From assembly GCA_001598975.1 (NCBI GenBank), contig BBXU01001708.1, positions 1 to 64,000 on the forward strand: a DNA stretch of 64,000 nt, read 5' to 3'. Origin of the DNA: Parachlorella kessleri (taxonomy: Eukaryota; Chlorophyta; Trebouxiophyceae; Chlorellales; Chlorellaceae). Below the pieces are notes generated by a model. It saw nothing but the letters and a program-made list of their open reading frames with translations. It did not search any database and was not told the origin of the DNA. Made by a program: the position numbers and the translations under genes. Positions 22,952 to 37,900 of this stretch are shown one piece after another. Positions within the stretch are counted from its first letter, which is position 1; the number at the start of each line of letters is the position of its first letter.

Positions 22952-25900
22952 ATGTTTGAAGGCTGGGCCACAGAGTTCTTGGCAAGCTACCTGGGGCACT
23001 TCTGCGACCTGCAGAAAGAGCAGTTGCGCATCAGCCTGTGGCGAGGTCAGTTCGCAGCTGCTGTGGCTTCTTTCACCCTGACCCCAGCAAGAGGTTTAGG
23101 CAGAGTTAGGGGTTGAGGGTCCAGCTGAGTGCGTTGCTGGGCAGGTGGCTTGCAAAGCAGTACTGGTTGTTGAGCGACATACGCCGTTTCTTGGCTGCAG
23201 CCTGGCGGAGCGGGGTGAGCCTGGAAAATGTCAGCCTGCGGGCTGATGCCTTCGACTACCTCCAGCTGCCATTCAAGCTGCTGTATGGAAGGGTGGGGCG
23301 GGTGCAGGCTCAGGTGCGCAGTCGGGCTTTGGTGACAAACTGTATTAAATGACAAAGGTTGACTTTCCTGGCAGTCATTGCACATATGTTGGTGGTGCTG
23401 TAGTTACCGCAGAATCAATACCTTGGGCTCATGCTAGCAATCAACACATGTGCGTTTCTGCAGGTGCCGTGGCACGCCCTACGCTCAGCCCCGGTGGTGA
23501 TTGAGTTGTCAGATGTGGACATATGCCTGTCACTGCTCGATGAAGATGACATGCAGCCAGGCCCAGCAGGAGAGAGGGCCTGGGCAGCGAAGCAAGCAGA
23601 GCTGGCTGTGGCTGAGCTCCAAGAGCTATCAGCAGCAGCCAACGGGAATGGCAGCGGCAGTAACAGCAGCCAGGCGGCAGCAGATGGAGTCAGTGGCAGC
23701 AGGGGCGAGGAGCGACGAGGCATGCTGTGGTCCTTCCTGCAACACCTAGTGACGGTGCTGGTAAACAAATTGCAGCTGCGGGTGTCCAACGTGCACATCA
23801 GCCTGCAGGTGCGGCCAGCATCTACTAGCAGACCTGTCCTTGCTGGGTGGTCGGTCAGGGCTCCTTAACTAGCTCGAGCTATGGAATGATGTGGTTCAGA
23901 TTTGGTTAATTCTGCGGATGATTTTAGGGAGGGCCACGTACCCGTGTCATTCGCAGGACACTAAGATTGATTCTGCTGACACAAAGAGGCCCTCTCCCCA
24001 AGCTTATAGTTACGTTGGGAGTCGAGTATAGTGTGTGGCCTCTTTTTTGCTTGGGTTCAGGACGCGGCTGGGGACACTGTGGCAGGGCTGAGACTGCAGG
24101 AGCTTCGCACTGTGCCGCTGGCTGAGGCTGAGCGTCTGTTTGGTGAGAACACTTTCGGCACATACGCAGCCGGCTTTGAGCCTGGTGGCCGTGGGGTCTT
24201 CCACAAGCAGCTGGCCCTGCGCGGGCTTTCCGCGTACTGGGCACCTGCAGCTGCTGGCAGTGGGGGCAGCTCCTTGGCAGATGCAGCAGGGGCAGGCAGC
24301 AACGTAGCAACCAGTCACAGCAGCCTGGCGCCAGGGCTCAGAGCTTCAGCCATGGCAGGTTCCCAGGCAGAGCAGCTTCACCCTTTGCTGCTGCCGCTAG
24401 ACTGCACCCTGCAGTTAGCCACTCAGGTGCCTGGCGACGGGTTAGAGCGAGGTTCGTCAGCGGCAGCTGCAGGGGAGTTTGGCGATGGTCAGGAGGCTGC
24501 AGCTGAAGGCCTTCGGATACATGCTGCAGCTGTCATACACGGCCTGGATCTCAGCCTACACCACGGCCAGGCTGCAGATATGCTGCGTTTTGCTGACAGC
24601 CTGGCATGGCTTGCTGCAAGGAACCGCTGCGCTGTATTCCGCCCTGAAGGTTGGCAGCCAGCAGGCAGCTGCGCGGCAAGGTCAGCAGCAGCGGTGGTGC
24701 TACACGGGCGACGGCAACTGTGCAGACAGCTGTGGCAGTACGCTGTGAATGCTGTACTGGCGAAGCAGCAGGGGCAGCGGCACGGTGTGCCATGGCTGGA
24801 TGCGCCTACCAGGCGGCGCCTGCGCCTGGAGTATATCCGAGCATATACGCACCATCTCGTGGCAGTGCCGGCCTTAGCAGCGCAGGCTCCAAAGGCCAAA
24901 GCAGCCCGTGGCCAGCAGCAGCGCCAGCAGCAACCTGAGGGTGCCCTACTGCAGGGAGCAGCGGAGGCCAATGGTGTGCCGGGGTCGTTCTCTCGGCAGC
25001 CCAGCGCCACGGCACTTGCAACTGATGCCAGTGTCCTAGCTGGGATGGAGAGACAGCTGCCCCTCACTGACATCCTCCTGTGCCGGCGGGCAGCACGGGG
25101 ATTGGCAGCGGCCCGTAATGCGCGGATGGCGAAAGCACCTGCGCAAGTGACCCCAGCCAAGAGGCCGCGCGGTGCCAGCGACCTAGCCCTACCAGCTCCC
25201 ACCCCATCTGCACAGCATCCAACCGCAGGCATTAGCTCCAGCGCATTCGCAAACGAGGCAGCTGGGCCAGGATCCGGGACAGAGAATGGGTTGGCATTAC
25301 CGGCAGCAACCGCAGTACGGCCAAGCTTGGAGCGCTCTACAAGCGCGCCCGGGTTTGGAGTGGTTCAGGATGGTGTTGCTGACAGCGAGAAGGGCTACAT
25401 ATCCTGGGGTCTGTCAAAAGTTGCGGGCTTCCTTGGGTACATGCCTCACGCAGAGGTGAGCCGGATAATTAGACAAGGGAGGGGATCCATGTTGCATGAT
25501 ACTAAGTGCAGAGTAGCGGCCAGTGAGGAGCTGCGATTATCGACTTTTGCCTTATATCATTAGTTGCTTACTGCGATTTGCACCCGTGCCTTATATCATT
25601 AGTTGCCCACAGTGTAATGGTTCTCATTTCTTGTTGTCTCCATCTCCATTCTTTTATAGCACATCAAATGCAGTGCTTGTCATGCAGGAAGCAGAAACAG
25701 AGCTGTGGTGTGTTTTGTTGTTGGTGCCATCAGTTTCCTTTGCAGAAGGGAAGCTGCTTACTGCTGTACCTTGATTCTGGCTGGCTTCGATACCTGGATG
25801 TCAAATATGCTCTCATGCATTCTTTGTGTCTTGCCTCATGCAGGGCAGCGCCGAACTGCTGGAGCCTACGGAGCTGGATGTCCGACAGCTGTACGAGGCT

Positions 25901-28900
25901 GTCGACTTTGACCCAGAGAGAGAAGCGCCGCTAAAGCCAGCCCAGCGGGGCGTTCAGGTAGCAAGTTTTGACACAGTGGCATGAACCATACACAGCTGGT
26001 TGTTAACATGGCGGACTAGCCGCATTTGGGTGCTAGTATTCCAAAGGAAATCATGTGCCTACAGTTGCTCTGGTAAAGATTTGAAGTGCAACAGGGTGGA
26101 TCAGGTGAGATTTACCAGTCTAGCGATGCGGACGGTGTGCAGGTCAACTTGGACTGCCTCGTGAGGCGCGCCTCGATCTTGCTGCGGCAGCCACCAAGCC
26201 GCGCAGCAGTGGCCACAGCAGCTGGCAATCCAGCAGCAGCCTCCCCTGTGGCACCTGCACTGCCTGTCGTTGTTCCGGGAGCTCCCATCGCTGCTCTAGA
26301 GCTTGACCATGCCAGGCTGGATGTCCAGCTGCTCCCGGAGGCATTCAGTGCCGGACTGGTGGTGTCTGAAGTGGTGGGGCACGATCTGGTGACCAACGGG
26401 CCGGGCGTCACAGAGGCTTTGCTAGGTGCGTGCACTGTTTGGCAGGGTGGTCTGTGCTTCAAGGTGCCCACATGTTTGAGAGGGCAGGTTGCGTATGCCG
26501 CGCCGCTGCATTGCCAGCTGCGATGTATCGGAAATGTTGAGCTCAGTGCAGGGCAGGTGGTCGTCCTGCGCAATGAAGGCTCCAATTCTTGTTTACCTCA
26601 CCGACTCTCTCTTGCCCTCGAGGCCTCGTCTGCTTTGCGCACATTTCAAGCTGCTATGGCCACCCAGTCTACTTGACTACCCTCTGAGGCATAATTTTCT
26701 GGGTTGCTCGTGTGCAGGGCGGCTTGAAAACGCCGTGCCCCAGCACCACCACCCGCAGCAGCAGCAATACCTCCCCATGCTGCGCATGAAGCTTCACTTG
26801 CCCCTGGAGGTCTCTCGACCGCCCTCGCCCACGCCCCAGGGCTCCCCGCGGCCCTCGTTTGAGCAGCATCTGCCGCCTTCAGACCAGAAGGCGTCGTCGC
26901 TGCCCACCCTGGATGTGTTGGTACAGCCACTGCAGCTGCACTACCGCCCAGCATGCCTGCTGCAGCTACAGCAGGTGCTGCCGGTTATGGTGCGGGGCGG
27001 CTTCCATGAACACCTGCTGGCGGCGGTGAACGGGCTGACCACGGAGGCCCGGGCCGCAGAGAAAGCAGGCATCTTGCAAGCTCTGGGCACCCCGCTCGAT
27101 GTGCTAGTAAAGGCGCGTCAAGGGTGCTTCATGGGCGTGTACACGCGATGTTGGCAAGTACTCATACCGCTGCTTCGTGTGGGTAGGGTTGATCGTGCGG
27201 TCTTGCTGCGAGTCCACAAGCAGAGATAGTTTGGGGTTTGTGACTGAGGTCGATGACGCCCTTGCTTGAACGGGCGACCCTGCACTGCTTTATGTACCGT
27301 CCTTCAGACTCCTCATGAGGTTGCCTTGCGCTCGCGAACTGGCGCCAGTAGATATTGTGGTGCCTTGACTGAATACCATGCGTGGGGGTTCATGCAGGTG
27401 CTAGATGTCCATCTGCTGCTGGGAGCCCACGACGGCCCTGTCACCTCGCCTGGGGCAGTCTTGTCCACGGGGCCTATTACTTTCCACTCAGTGCGTCACC
27501 AGCCCCAGGTGGGCGGCTGAGTGTGCTGTGCCATTTGACATGGAGTTCATCTGGAGGAGCTTGCAGGGCTAGGTTTCCAACTTATGGTTGAAGCAATCTA
27601 CCGATTCACGCTCTTACAATGGCTCGGATCAAATGTCTCAAAATCTGGTCCAGCTAGAGTGGCAGGGTGCTCTGGCAGTTCTTGTCCAGTACTGCAGATG
27701 TGGTGGGGTGTAGGCCAATATAGAAAGCTTGGAGAACACTGCACCGATCACAGCTGTTGTGGTGCTGCTGCGCTGGTTGCCTGCAGCTCTCCGTTGAAGC
27801 CGCACTGGACCTCTTGCGCCGCCAGTGCCGCGAGCGTGCAGCCTCCCACCACCAAGGGGGCCTTCGTGGGGCAACAATGGACCCTACGCAACATTCAGAG
27901 GCAGCAGCCTCTGCTGCAGCAGTAATGGTTGTTGAGCAGCAGCTTGTGTACCAGCAGTTTGAATTCCGGCTGGAGAGCATCCAGCTTCTGGCGGTAAATG
28001 CGGACCTGCCAGGCTCTGGCGCGGGTGTGGACACTGGCAGCGTCCGCGGCGGCAGGCGGCCTGGTGGGGAGGTGGCTGATGATGCTGGCAGCCACAGCGG
28101 CAACGGCAGCGGCAGCAACCGGAGGCAGATCCTGCAGCCCTTGAAGCTGGGAGGAGCACTCAAGCTGCATCGCATCACAGATGTGAGGAATGCTGCCATT
28201 TCCGCTGGTTCTTCAAAGAGCCTGGATGCTAGTTCTATGTATGCTGCTCGGCTATGCCTGCTCACACCCCGGGGAGAGTGTGCGCACGAAGCCGTGGTGA
28301 GGTTCAGTGAATTCTTCGTGCTGGATGCCAGCCTCCTGGCATAGGCTTCAAGCTGGGGTGTGGTCAGGCATTGCGAGCAGCTCTTTCTCTTGCTTCCTCT
28401 GTCTGCAGGATACCACCTTAACACAAGTCCATTGCGCGCTCCACATGGACCCCATCACTCTCTCCCTCACGCCGGTCCTGGTTGCCCACCTAACCTCGCT
28501 GCTGCTGCCCGGACCCCCCAACAGCCAGCCTGGCACTCCACCTGCAGAGACCCCTGTGGTGCCCAGCCAAACGACCGGCACAACTAACGCAGCGCAGGGC
28601 AGCTCAGCAGCCACCTCCGCGGCAGCATGTGACGCACCAGCAGCCCTCTTTCCAGTCACCTTGGTGGTGTCCGGCGAAGGCAAGAGGCAACAGCGATTGC
28701 CCGCCGTGGTGTTGCATGTGCGGCTGTCCAGCCTGGATGCCTCCTACTTTGTGCAAGTCGGTAAGGCTGGCAAGGTGGAGGCACACGCCCATCTCAGCCT
28801 GCTGCGGGCGGCGGCCACATTACAAGTGTACCCAGCCGGGGTTGAAGCGCAGGTGGGCATGCTGGGAGTGCTTTGGATGCTAGGCTGTTGCACAAAGAAA

Positions 28901-31900
28901 TGGGTTGTAACCTTTGGACGTTCCGGCTCCTCCCACTGCGCAGGCCATCACAATATGATATGCTCCAGCGATGAGCTGATTGCAATGCCTGGACCTGTGA
29001 CTAGTTTGGAAAAGGCCGCCCTTCAAAAACTGTCGAGCGCCGTACGTACATGAAGACAGGCTGCGCCCAGGCCGTTTACCTCGGACTTGTTGCAGGTGTC
29101 CTTGAGCGGCATCTCCTTGCGGGACCTCTCCCCAGAGGTGCTGTCCCTACTTCCCGTGGGTGGCCCCATTCCCCACCTAGCCAAAGCCATCACGCTGGAG
29201 GCTCTCTCCGTGGCCTTTGACGGTACAGCCCCCGGCGGCCGCAGTAGCACAACTGAGGTGCATCTGCAGGACCTGGTGGCCCATGGGTATGCTGGGGAGC
29301 CGGGGAATTTCATTGCCAGGTACGTGCGCAGCAGTGGCAACTATTACCCTTGACACATCAGAGGACGGGCTGGTTGTGGCAATAGTTGGCATCTTGTTCA
29401 GGAAAAAGGCATTCAGGAAAATGGAGTGCTAGCCGTACTTTCCCGTCTAGGTACGTCATTGGGCATCTCAAACCCTGGCCTTCCAGCAGCACACGTGACT
29501 ACATGATTTTTAATTCTCTGTGCAGACTCCATGAGCGGCGGCCCACGGTCGGAACCATTGTTGTCCAGGACACACCGGATGCCCTGCACACCACCGTGTC
29601 GCTCAGCAACCTTGTTTTGGGTCATTCGTTCTTACTTCGCATCCTGGCCCTCATAGTACCTGGTAAGGGAACGAACGGTTACTCGTGTGTGACGCAGATG
29701 CTGCAGGGGCTTGTTTGCAAAATTTAGCTGTGCCCCTCCCAACTACCTGATCAGCGTGGGTGTGCGGAGGTGGTCTTCAGTGGGTACGTGCCTGTAGCAT
29801 GTCCCAGAGTTATTGGCACTCACGAACTCAGGCGGTGCGAAGCAGTGATCTCCTCAAGGTTGTGCAGCGTGTATGAGAGTAAGTGTCCCCTTACGTATGG
29901 CTGGTGATGCCGGTTACAGGAGATGAGGATGGCAGTACCAGGGCCGCCGACGATATGGTACTTGATGAGGAGGCAGGGACTCCTCCAGCTGCTGCTGCAG
30001 CGGTCAGCAAAGGGACTCCTGGGCTCTCACCGCCATCACAGTCAGCAGCAGCAGGGGCTGCAGCACTCGCCTTGGACCTGGGGTGGGAGGTGGCAGGGTC
30101 TGTGTCACCAGTAGGGACCATTAAGGGCAGTCCACAGGCCGTGCCACCTCAGGCACAGCTTGACAGCGCCTCGAGCTCGGTAGCTTGCGGGCGCGAGTTG
30201 AACGGCCTGGTCGTGATTGGCAGCCTTGATAGCAGCCCAGCGATAGCAGGCGCAGCGAAGGCGGCAGCTGGTGCCAGCATACTGGAAGTGGAGGCTGCTG
30301 TACCGGGACCCAGCCGTGTCGCTCATGGGGACTGCAGCACTGCGCGGCAGCTCCTAGTCACTCCATCGCCGGCTTCGGCAGCGCAGCCTGTAGCAGTGGA
30401 CAGCGCTGAGGTTGCTCAAGCCGCACCTCAGCCGCAAGGGAGGCGTGTGCTGACCACGGTTCAGCTCAACAACTGCAGGGTTGTCTGCAAGTACCGCCGG
30501 GGTCACTTGCCTACCGTCCTTGGCTCGACAGGGGCCCTGCCTACAAACGCCTCCTTTTCTGCAGCTTCAGCAGCCGCTAGGGAGGCTCTAGAGCTCCACG
30601 AGGACATCCTTGCCCTGGAAATACCCTGCCTCTCGCTCCAGCTCCCATTGGGTCCGCCGCCGCTGGACGCAACAGGCCGAGCAGTGGAGGGAGAACTCGT
30701 GCTGGCGGACAGCTGCTTTGCTGGAGAGGGCGAGCAGGGTTCTTCAGCTGTTGCTGGGGAGTCGGAGGAGGCACCATTTGACCCCGTACCCAGCGTAGCG
30801 GGTGATAGCCTAGCCGATGCCTCCTCGCTGACCTACTCCTTTGCCTCCCCAGCCCGCCCAAGCTCTCGTGTGAGGCGCGCCACCTCAGGGCAGAGCCTGT
30901 ATACGTCTGCCTCCTCCTCTGACTTAGGCGCAGGTTCCAGCAGCCAGCAGCAGCGGCAGCAGCAGCAGCAGCAAGGCATAGCCGGCCTGCAAGCTGGGGG
31001 GGTGTTGCCGCCCCAGCCTGTGCTGACTGCCTCAGGGCTGTGTCTCTCTTTGGCAACCGCAGGTCTGGCCAGCCGGAGTATGTTGCCCGTGCTGAGCATA
31101 CCTAGCCTGGAGCTGCTGTGCTGGCACAGAGTGCCAGAAGCTCGGCAATCAGTAGCAGTGACATCGGCATTGTGGATGCAAGAGGGCCCAGCTTCCCGGC
31201 CGACGAACGGCTCTGCAGCGCAGCAGCTGGCAGCCGGTAGGGCCGATAAAGTCAGTGCAAGCCCCGCCGCAGCAACAAGCCAGGCTGATAGCAGCTCTCC
31301 TCTCTTTGAGCTGGTGGCCTGCTACAGCCTGGCCGTGGGCTCTGTGGAGCTGGGAGGCCACCCTAGTCATGTGCCGATGCTGGGAGTGCTGGTCGAGCAA
31401 GTTGGACACGAGCTGGTGCTACTCATGCGAGATGCATCTGACATAACCGTTGCAGGCAAGCTTTGCATTCAGCAACGTGTGTGTGCTGCAGTGTTTAAGT
31501 GCCGGTTGTTATAGCTTTCATTGGTGTTTTCCGGTGGTCATATCTTTGGTGTTTTCCGTTGGCATTCAGGAGACTTCTGTTAGGTGGTGGTACTGCAATC
31601 GCAACTGAACTGGTAAGGCAACTTGATAGCCAGCGGTTATCTGTGCACTCAGGGCGGTGCCCTGGCCCTTGAAACCAAGGATTTGCTGTTCGAGGTCATT
31701 GGTGTGCCCATTGCAGAGGGAGAAAGCATGATTTCATCCACATCCAGCCCACCCGGCCTGCCTTTACCGGGCTCTCGGGAGCAGCCGCGCCCAAGCAGTG
31801 CTGCGGGCCTTGGGCATCAAGGTGGGTGGCAGAAAGCGTATACCAGGTTGCGCTGCGCTGCCGGCCTCCAAGGAAGAATATTTCTAACTGCCTGTTTGGT

Positions 31901-34900
31901 AGTGTACCGACATGATTCCCCAATGTAGTTTTCTCGCTTGCGGAGGGGATTGGTGTTTTGTCCTTTGGTAGTCCGAGTCCGGGATAACGGAGTGAATGAA
32001 TATATCCGAGGACGACTTTGCTTTGCAGGTCATGGGCCAGGCCCTTTGTGGGAGCTTGACGCCTGTGTCGGCCTTGTAGCGGTCAGCCTACTAGGCAGCA
32101 TGTCCTCTAGCAGCTGCTTGCGGCTGGAGTGGGAGGGCCTCCGATGCTCGGCATCCAACACAGGCTCTGAGAGCAGGAGCTGCGCCAGTGCTGGCTTACG
32201 GTCACCTGGCTCTAAGCCACTGAGCGGGCCGGCAGATCCAGCACCACATGCTGCATCCTTGCAGCAGCCCCACGACGGAGCAAGGGAGCAAGGGGCGCCC
32301 GTGCTGCTTGATGGGCAGATTTCTTGGCGACAAATGGCAGTGCATGTGCTTCGCCCTAGTCAGCGCCCACCATCCTCCTTGGACACGCCCTTCGCAGCAG
32401 CTGCGCATTTATTTGACGCCAGGTATGGGCCTTTATCATAGACCCATTTCTGGCACCCAGCCATCGCGCTTTTCAGTCCGCTGGGCCTACCAGTTGCAAA
32501 AGTGGGTGCTTGGCATGCCAATTCATCCTGCCCTGCAGTTCTGAAAAGTCCAGGGATGCATCTGGACAAACAGCTGATAGAAAGGAGCACTGACCTGGCA
32601 AGGGTCGCCCTGGCAATGCATGCCAACTTCTGCCTGCAGTCGGGCCGCATCTGGCCAGGCGCTGTCTGACCTTATGGGCCCCCAGGCAGAGCTGCTGTAC
32701 CACTGGAGCATGGGCATGGAGCCCAGCAGGCACAGCATGCCCACCACTCCATATCCGGGCAGCGGTGCCCGTCGCAGCCTCTCTGCAAAGCTGGCTGGCA
32801 TGCAAGGTATACACGAAAGAGTTGCATGCGTGCTTCGTGTCCGGTATGGCACCTACCGTCTTGGGTTGAGCAGCCACTGCTAGGCCCCAAGGCGTCTGTG
32901 GTAGCTCCTCTAATGTTGGTCGAGCAGACTCTGTGTTGGCTGGTGTCGATCCATATCCTATTCTGGGAGATCAGTAAATCGACTGTGCTGATTGATTACT
33001 TCTATCTCAGGGACAGTGTTTGCTCCATCTACTGTATGTATGCAGAGGCAGGGCGCCAGCCAAGCACTGAGCAGGAGCCCTCATTCTTCGACCCTCCCAG
33101 CCGGTTGCTGGCTGGACGGTCTGGCAGCTCTGGCATCTCCCGGTATTTCAGTGCGGCTGACGACGATGAGTTTGAGGATGCCGCCTCCGACTGGGCAGAA
33201 GGTGTGCAGGCGTGAGGCATGTTGGGTTGTGCGTTGCCTTCACATGCGTCAGCAGGCCATACCCGCCTCGTGAGGCGTGCGCCGAACGCGTTGCACAAGC
33301 TGTGCTGAGTGTTTGTTCAAGAAGTGAAGGGCTTGCAAAAGGACGCTGCTCTCCTCACTAATAATTGTCGGAGGAGGACTTTGTGCTTCCTTCATGATAT
33401 TTACATCTCATTGTGAAGAGTAGCCACACTTGTCTTTTGTGGCTGGCAGTGGCGACAGATCACTATGTGGCACCTAGTTGCAGGTGCCTCCTCTCCAGGC
33501 GGTGGCAGCCCCAGGCAGCCCGCCCTGCTGCCCCTCTCCCTGGCCTCACCAGACTACCACCCCATGTTGCTGCTCCGCCTGGTTGGCTGTGGTGGCGAGG
33601 AGGGCCAAAGCACCCTGAGCGTCCCTGCTGAGCACGAGTTTGCACCGGAGGCAGCTGGAGCAGAAGTTGGGGCAGAGGATGGCATGCGCTGGGCGCAGCC
33701 TCAGGAGGTGCTCCTCTGCTTTGAACGGCGCGGTGTGCAGCAGCAGCCCGAGCTTGCCCAGTGTTCGGGCAGGCGGCCCAGTTTGGATCAGCACCGCAGA
33801 TGCCTGCAGAGCCAGCAGGAGTGGGCGGTGGTGGTGGGAGGCGTGGCCCTCCAGGTACACATGGAGGGCTGGATGGACGCACTGGCCTGCCTGCAAAGCT
33901 ATGCAGCGCCAGGCAGGCAGCTGGTGCTGCTGTTACGGGGACTGAACGGCCTGCCTGCGGGAGCGGTTCGAAGCCCGCAGAAGAGCCCAGTAGGGGCGGC
34001 GGCAGCACTGACTGCTTCAGCTGCCATCGCTGCTGTAGCGTCTGGTGCCGCGGCCGCAACGCCTGCTCTAGGGCTTGGGAGCCCCCAGCAGCCGCAGAGC
34101 CAGCAGCAGCAGGATGACAGTGACAGGTCGGTTGGCCTGCGCGTCCAACTGCAGCGCCTGACGGTTGCGGCAGTGGCTGATGGGCTGTTGCAGCGTGTGC
34201 AGCGGACGCAGCCAGGCTCGCTGGTTGAGAGTGAGGCGGAGGGCCTCGAGGACGAGTCAACAGATGGTGTTGTTGTCCCAGCGCTATCACTGACAACAGC
34301 TGTGACCATCTCCTGCTGCGCTGAAGCTGGCGGTGGACTTCTTGTGGGCTTGGACATCCCTATGGCGCTGTTGGGCGTGGGTGTGGTGCCGCGCCATGCT
34401 GTGCCTGCTGTGGTTCTCCTGCCACTCCATGACTCGCTCCTGGGGCTGCGGCATGCCGAGCTCAGCGTGGTAGTGCAACCATTGGCTTCCCTGCCAGGTG
34501 GGTATCCTCCTCCCTTACAGGCTCTTGTCGCCCTGCTCCTATCTGACATATTTGCCAGCTTGGTATGTGGTTGCTAGCTGAAGACTCTCTGTTCTCTTGG
34601 TGGTAAAAAATCCTTGTGTTTCGGCTTCATATACCTTGGTGATCCTGTAAAACCTGGGGCCTCTCTTCATAGATCTTGGTGTTTTGTGGAAGTGATTACC
34701 TGTCTTTGCACAAATCTGTCAGTGTCCTTGTAGCTTGTCTCCCCTTCTATTTCTGCCTGCTTTCTGACGCAGCTGGCACCCGCCACACTGCTGTCTGAAC
34801 CTTTCCTGTCACATGCATTTCCATCTTAAATCTCATGCAAGGGGTGACTCAAATGTGTCTCACCTTCTCTGCAGGGCCCCTGCCCCTTGCAGTTGCTGCA

Positions 34901-37900
34901 GAGGCAGCCCAGCACAGCCTGCCCCACACCAGCGTGGCAGCGCACGTGGAGCATGTCTCGGCATGGGGTTCCCAGCGCAACCTTAGCATAATGGCTGCGT
35001 TTGCACAGCATGCGCAGCAGCTGGCCCAGCAGCTGGTCCCACTGGTTGGATCCGAGGGCGAGGTGGACAAGGTAAACAAGGCTAAGCACTCCTCTCACTG
35101 GTTCTTTATGTTGACTAAAGTTCTCACTGGGGCTGGGCTACAGACCCCACTCACTGTGGGTAATTTGGGACTTGGTACTATGACATCCCAGAGCAACCCT
35201 TCTATGCAGATGGTCAAGCATTGGGTGAGGGAGATACTTGAGTGCTCAGGGCGACTGCAGTGTATCATATGTGCTGGGCTTGGCTGCAGGGCCAGTCAAT
35301 CCCTGCGGCAGGGCCTGGAGGCCTCTTCACCCTTAAGCTCAACCTGCAGAAGCTAGCTGTGCTCCTCAGCTTAGCGCAGCACAACCCAGCTGGCAGCCGC
35401 AGCGGCAGTGCCACTGCCCTCAACGAGCCTCGCCAGCCTCTCTGCCTCCCTGTACCGCTTTTTGAGCTGGTGGCCTCAGCCCTGACAGTGGACGTGCACG
35501 ATGTGGGTGTTGGCTGGCTAGAGGCTTCAGTGGCTTCACGCCTGCAGCTGGATGTCTTTAGTACGAGCAAGCACGGCTGGGAACCGGTGCTAGAGCCCTG
35601 GCAGTGCAGGTAAGGTGAAGGGTAGGCGGGCGACCAGACTCGAAAAAAGAAGGTATCCTTCGAATATAACATATGGCTTTACATGGTCATGCGATGGGAC
35701 TTTTCAGGTGCCGCCGGCCACATGCATAAGCTCCATGGACTGCTTTCCACATTGAGTGCAAGCTGTGCTCACCTGGCTTCCAGTCTTGTGCGAATGGGTT
35801 CTCAGAGCACCTGCTGCGGACGTGCCTGCAGGTTAGTGATTGTAACACCCACCTCAGGCAGCGCTCATCATCGCCACCTGGGTCTATCCGCACAGCAGGG
35901 CCTGGAGGTGACAGTGACTGACACTGCAGCCGAGGCGGCTGGACTGCTGGCTGAGGCCTTCCAGCCTATACCAGAGGTCTTTGACGAGCCTGACATGCTG
36001 GCCACCGTGCTAGGCTCAGCCGAAGGTGCCCCAGCCCACTTATCTGCGGCATGGTGGCTGCATAACATGACGGGCGCAACGCTGGAGGTGTGGGTGGTGA
36101 CGCCCGCGCAGGCGCGCGCGGCACGCCACCTTACAGGTGACAAAGTGGTTATTAGTTGATGATGGCAAGGCAATGAGGCAGTCAGTTAAACGCAATAGTG
36201 GTCAAGGGCGCGGTGTGACTTATGCATGGGCGAGTTTGCTCGTATATGATGAGACTTATCCAGTCATGTTGCTCTCCTCTTTCGCACTTGAGGGCAAGCG
36301 GAAGTTTTGTGTTTGCGCTGGGCTATAGGCTTGGTGAGGCTTGACGTGAAGCATTTGCTGCACGCAGCTCCGGCCATGCTCACTGCCCCGGCTGGCAGCA
36401 AGCTGGCGCTGCCTGTGTTTGCGCACGGCCAAGCTGCCCAACAACAACGGCATGCAGGCCAGCCCAGCGCTTCAACAGGGGTTGCAGAGTGCAGTATTGG
36501 CAGAGGCAGCCGCTCCCTTAGCGGGCAGTCGATTAATTTTTCACCGGATGGGATGCTGCAGCCCAGCCACCGGACGCTGCTGTTCTTCCGGCTGGCAGGG
36601 CAGGGAACTCCCAGTGGGCCAGTGCAAATGGACAGGTAGGGACATTGCCAAGATATGAAGGCATGGAGCCGTGCATCTGTGGAGCATAGGGTGCATGTGA
36701 CAGTAGGCGGGACGACAGCACCGTGGCAGCTGGCCCTCCGTTCACAGCGCCCGCTTTGCTGGGTGAAGCTTCTGTGACAAGTGCTCCCGGGTGTGTGACT
36801 GGCTGGCTTCTCATCTGCAAGGTGCATCATAGGTTGCTGTGGTGGTTGGCCCAGTGCATTGATCAGGATGGCTGGGTCAGCAGTCCCATCATGATGTGTT
36901 TTTGCAGGCTGGAGCCATCGCTGCATGTTGTGCAGTCGGCTGAGCTGGGAGACCTCCAGCTGCGGGCCAAGGTGGTGTGTGAGATGCAGGAGGGTCGCTT
37001 TGGGGGCAGCACCATCCTGCTGCACTCTGGTGTCCAGGTACGCCTGTGCTGGCTGGACGGTGGTGCCACTCCTGAGCAGCCCTCAGCGTGAGGTGCAAGT
37101 CGAGTTCTGCTTGTCATTTGTCCTCTCTCTCTCTCTCTCTCTCTCTACGCTTGGTGACAACAAGCCGGTGCCAGTGAGTTGCTTGCCACCAGGCCAGGCC
37201 AGGTTGTGTGATTCTATGGATATTTTTCCTCCCGCTGTGTCTCTCATGTAGGTACACAACACTACGGAGCATGCCATTGACGTGGGCGTCCAGACGCCCA
37301 TGGGCTTGGTCATGGAGCCGCAGCCTCTAGGGGCAGTGTTGCCTGGCAAGTCCCTCTGGCTGCCGGTGCTGCGGGCAGAGGCAGGGCTGCTGTGCATCCG
37401 CCCCAGCCTCATGGCGGCAGGGCCCAGCCCTCTCACGCAGCTGCCTGCTGAAGGGCCACCTCACCCAGCACCCAGGGTTCCTGATGCCATCCATGCGCCC
37501 ACCGGAGGTGCAGCTGGCAATGTTCCCTGGGGAGCGGCTTCATCACTCCCTGGTGTTGAAGCTGGCAGCAGCAGCCTGGGGGCTCCTCTGGCCCGACGGC
37601 CAACACCGCCGGACCTGCAACAAGCAATCTCAGGGTCTGTCTCCTTCCCAACGCCTCACCCAGCGCTGCTGTATGCCTCTGGCCGCCTTTCACCTGCGCG
37701 CGCCAGCCTAGACTACAGCACGCTGCAGCAGTTGGAGGCAGCGGTAGAGCAGCAGAACCAGCAGGCACAGCATGAGGAGGGCACTGGTGGTGTACACGGC
37801 ACGCAGGCCGCGCTGGGCAGCGTGCAGGGCCACCAGCACGACTGGAGCGCAGCTGTAGCCCTCCAACAGCTGCTAAGGCAGCCTGGCGGCGAGGGCGGGG

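Noticed and set aside
24489..25232. Minus-strand open frame of 247 codons
   Set aside because: Antisense to VPS13 exon 4; Arg/Ala/Cys-rich shadow composition.
33463..34296. Minus-strand open frame of 277 codons
   Set aside because: Antisense to VPS13 exon 18, with Pro/Ala/His-rich shadow composition.
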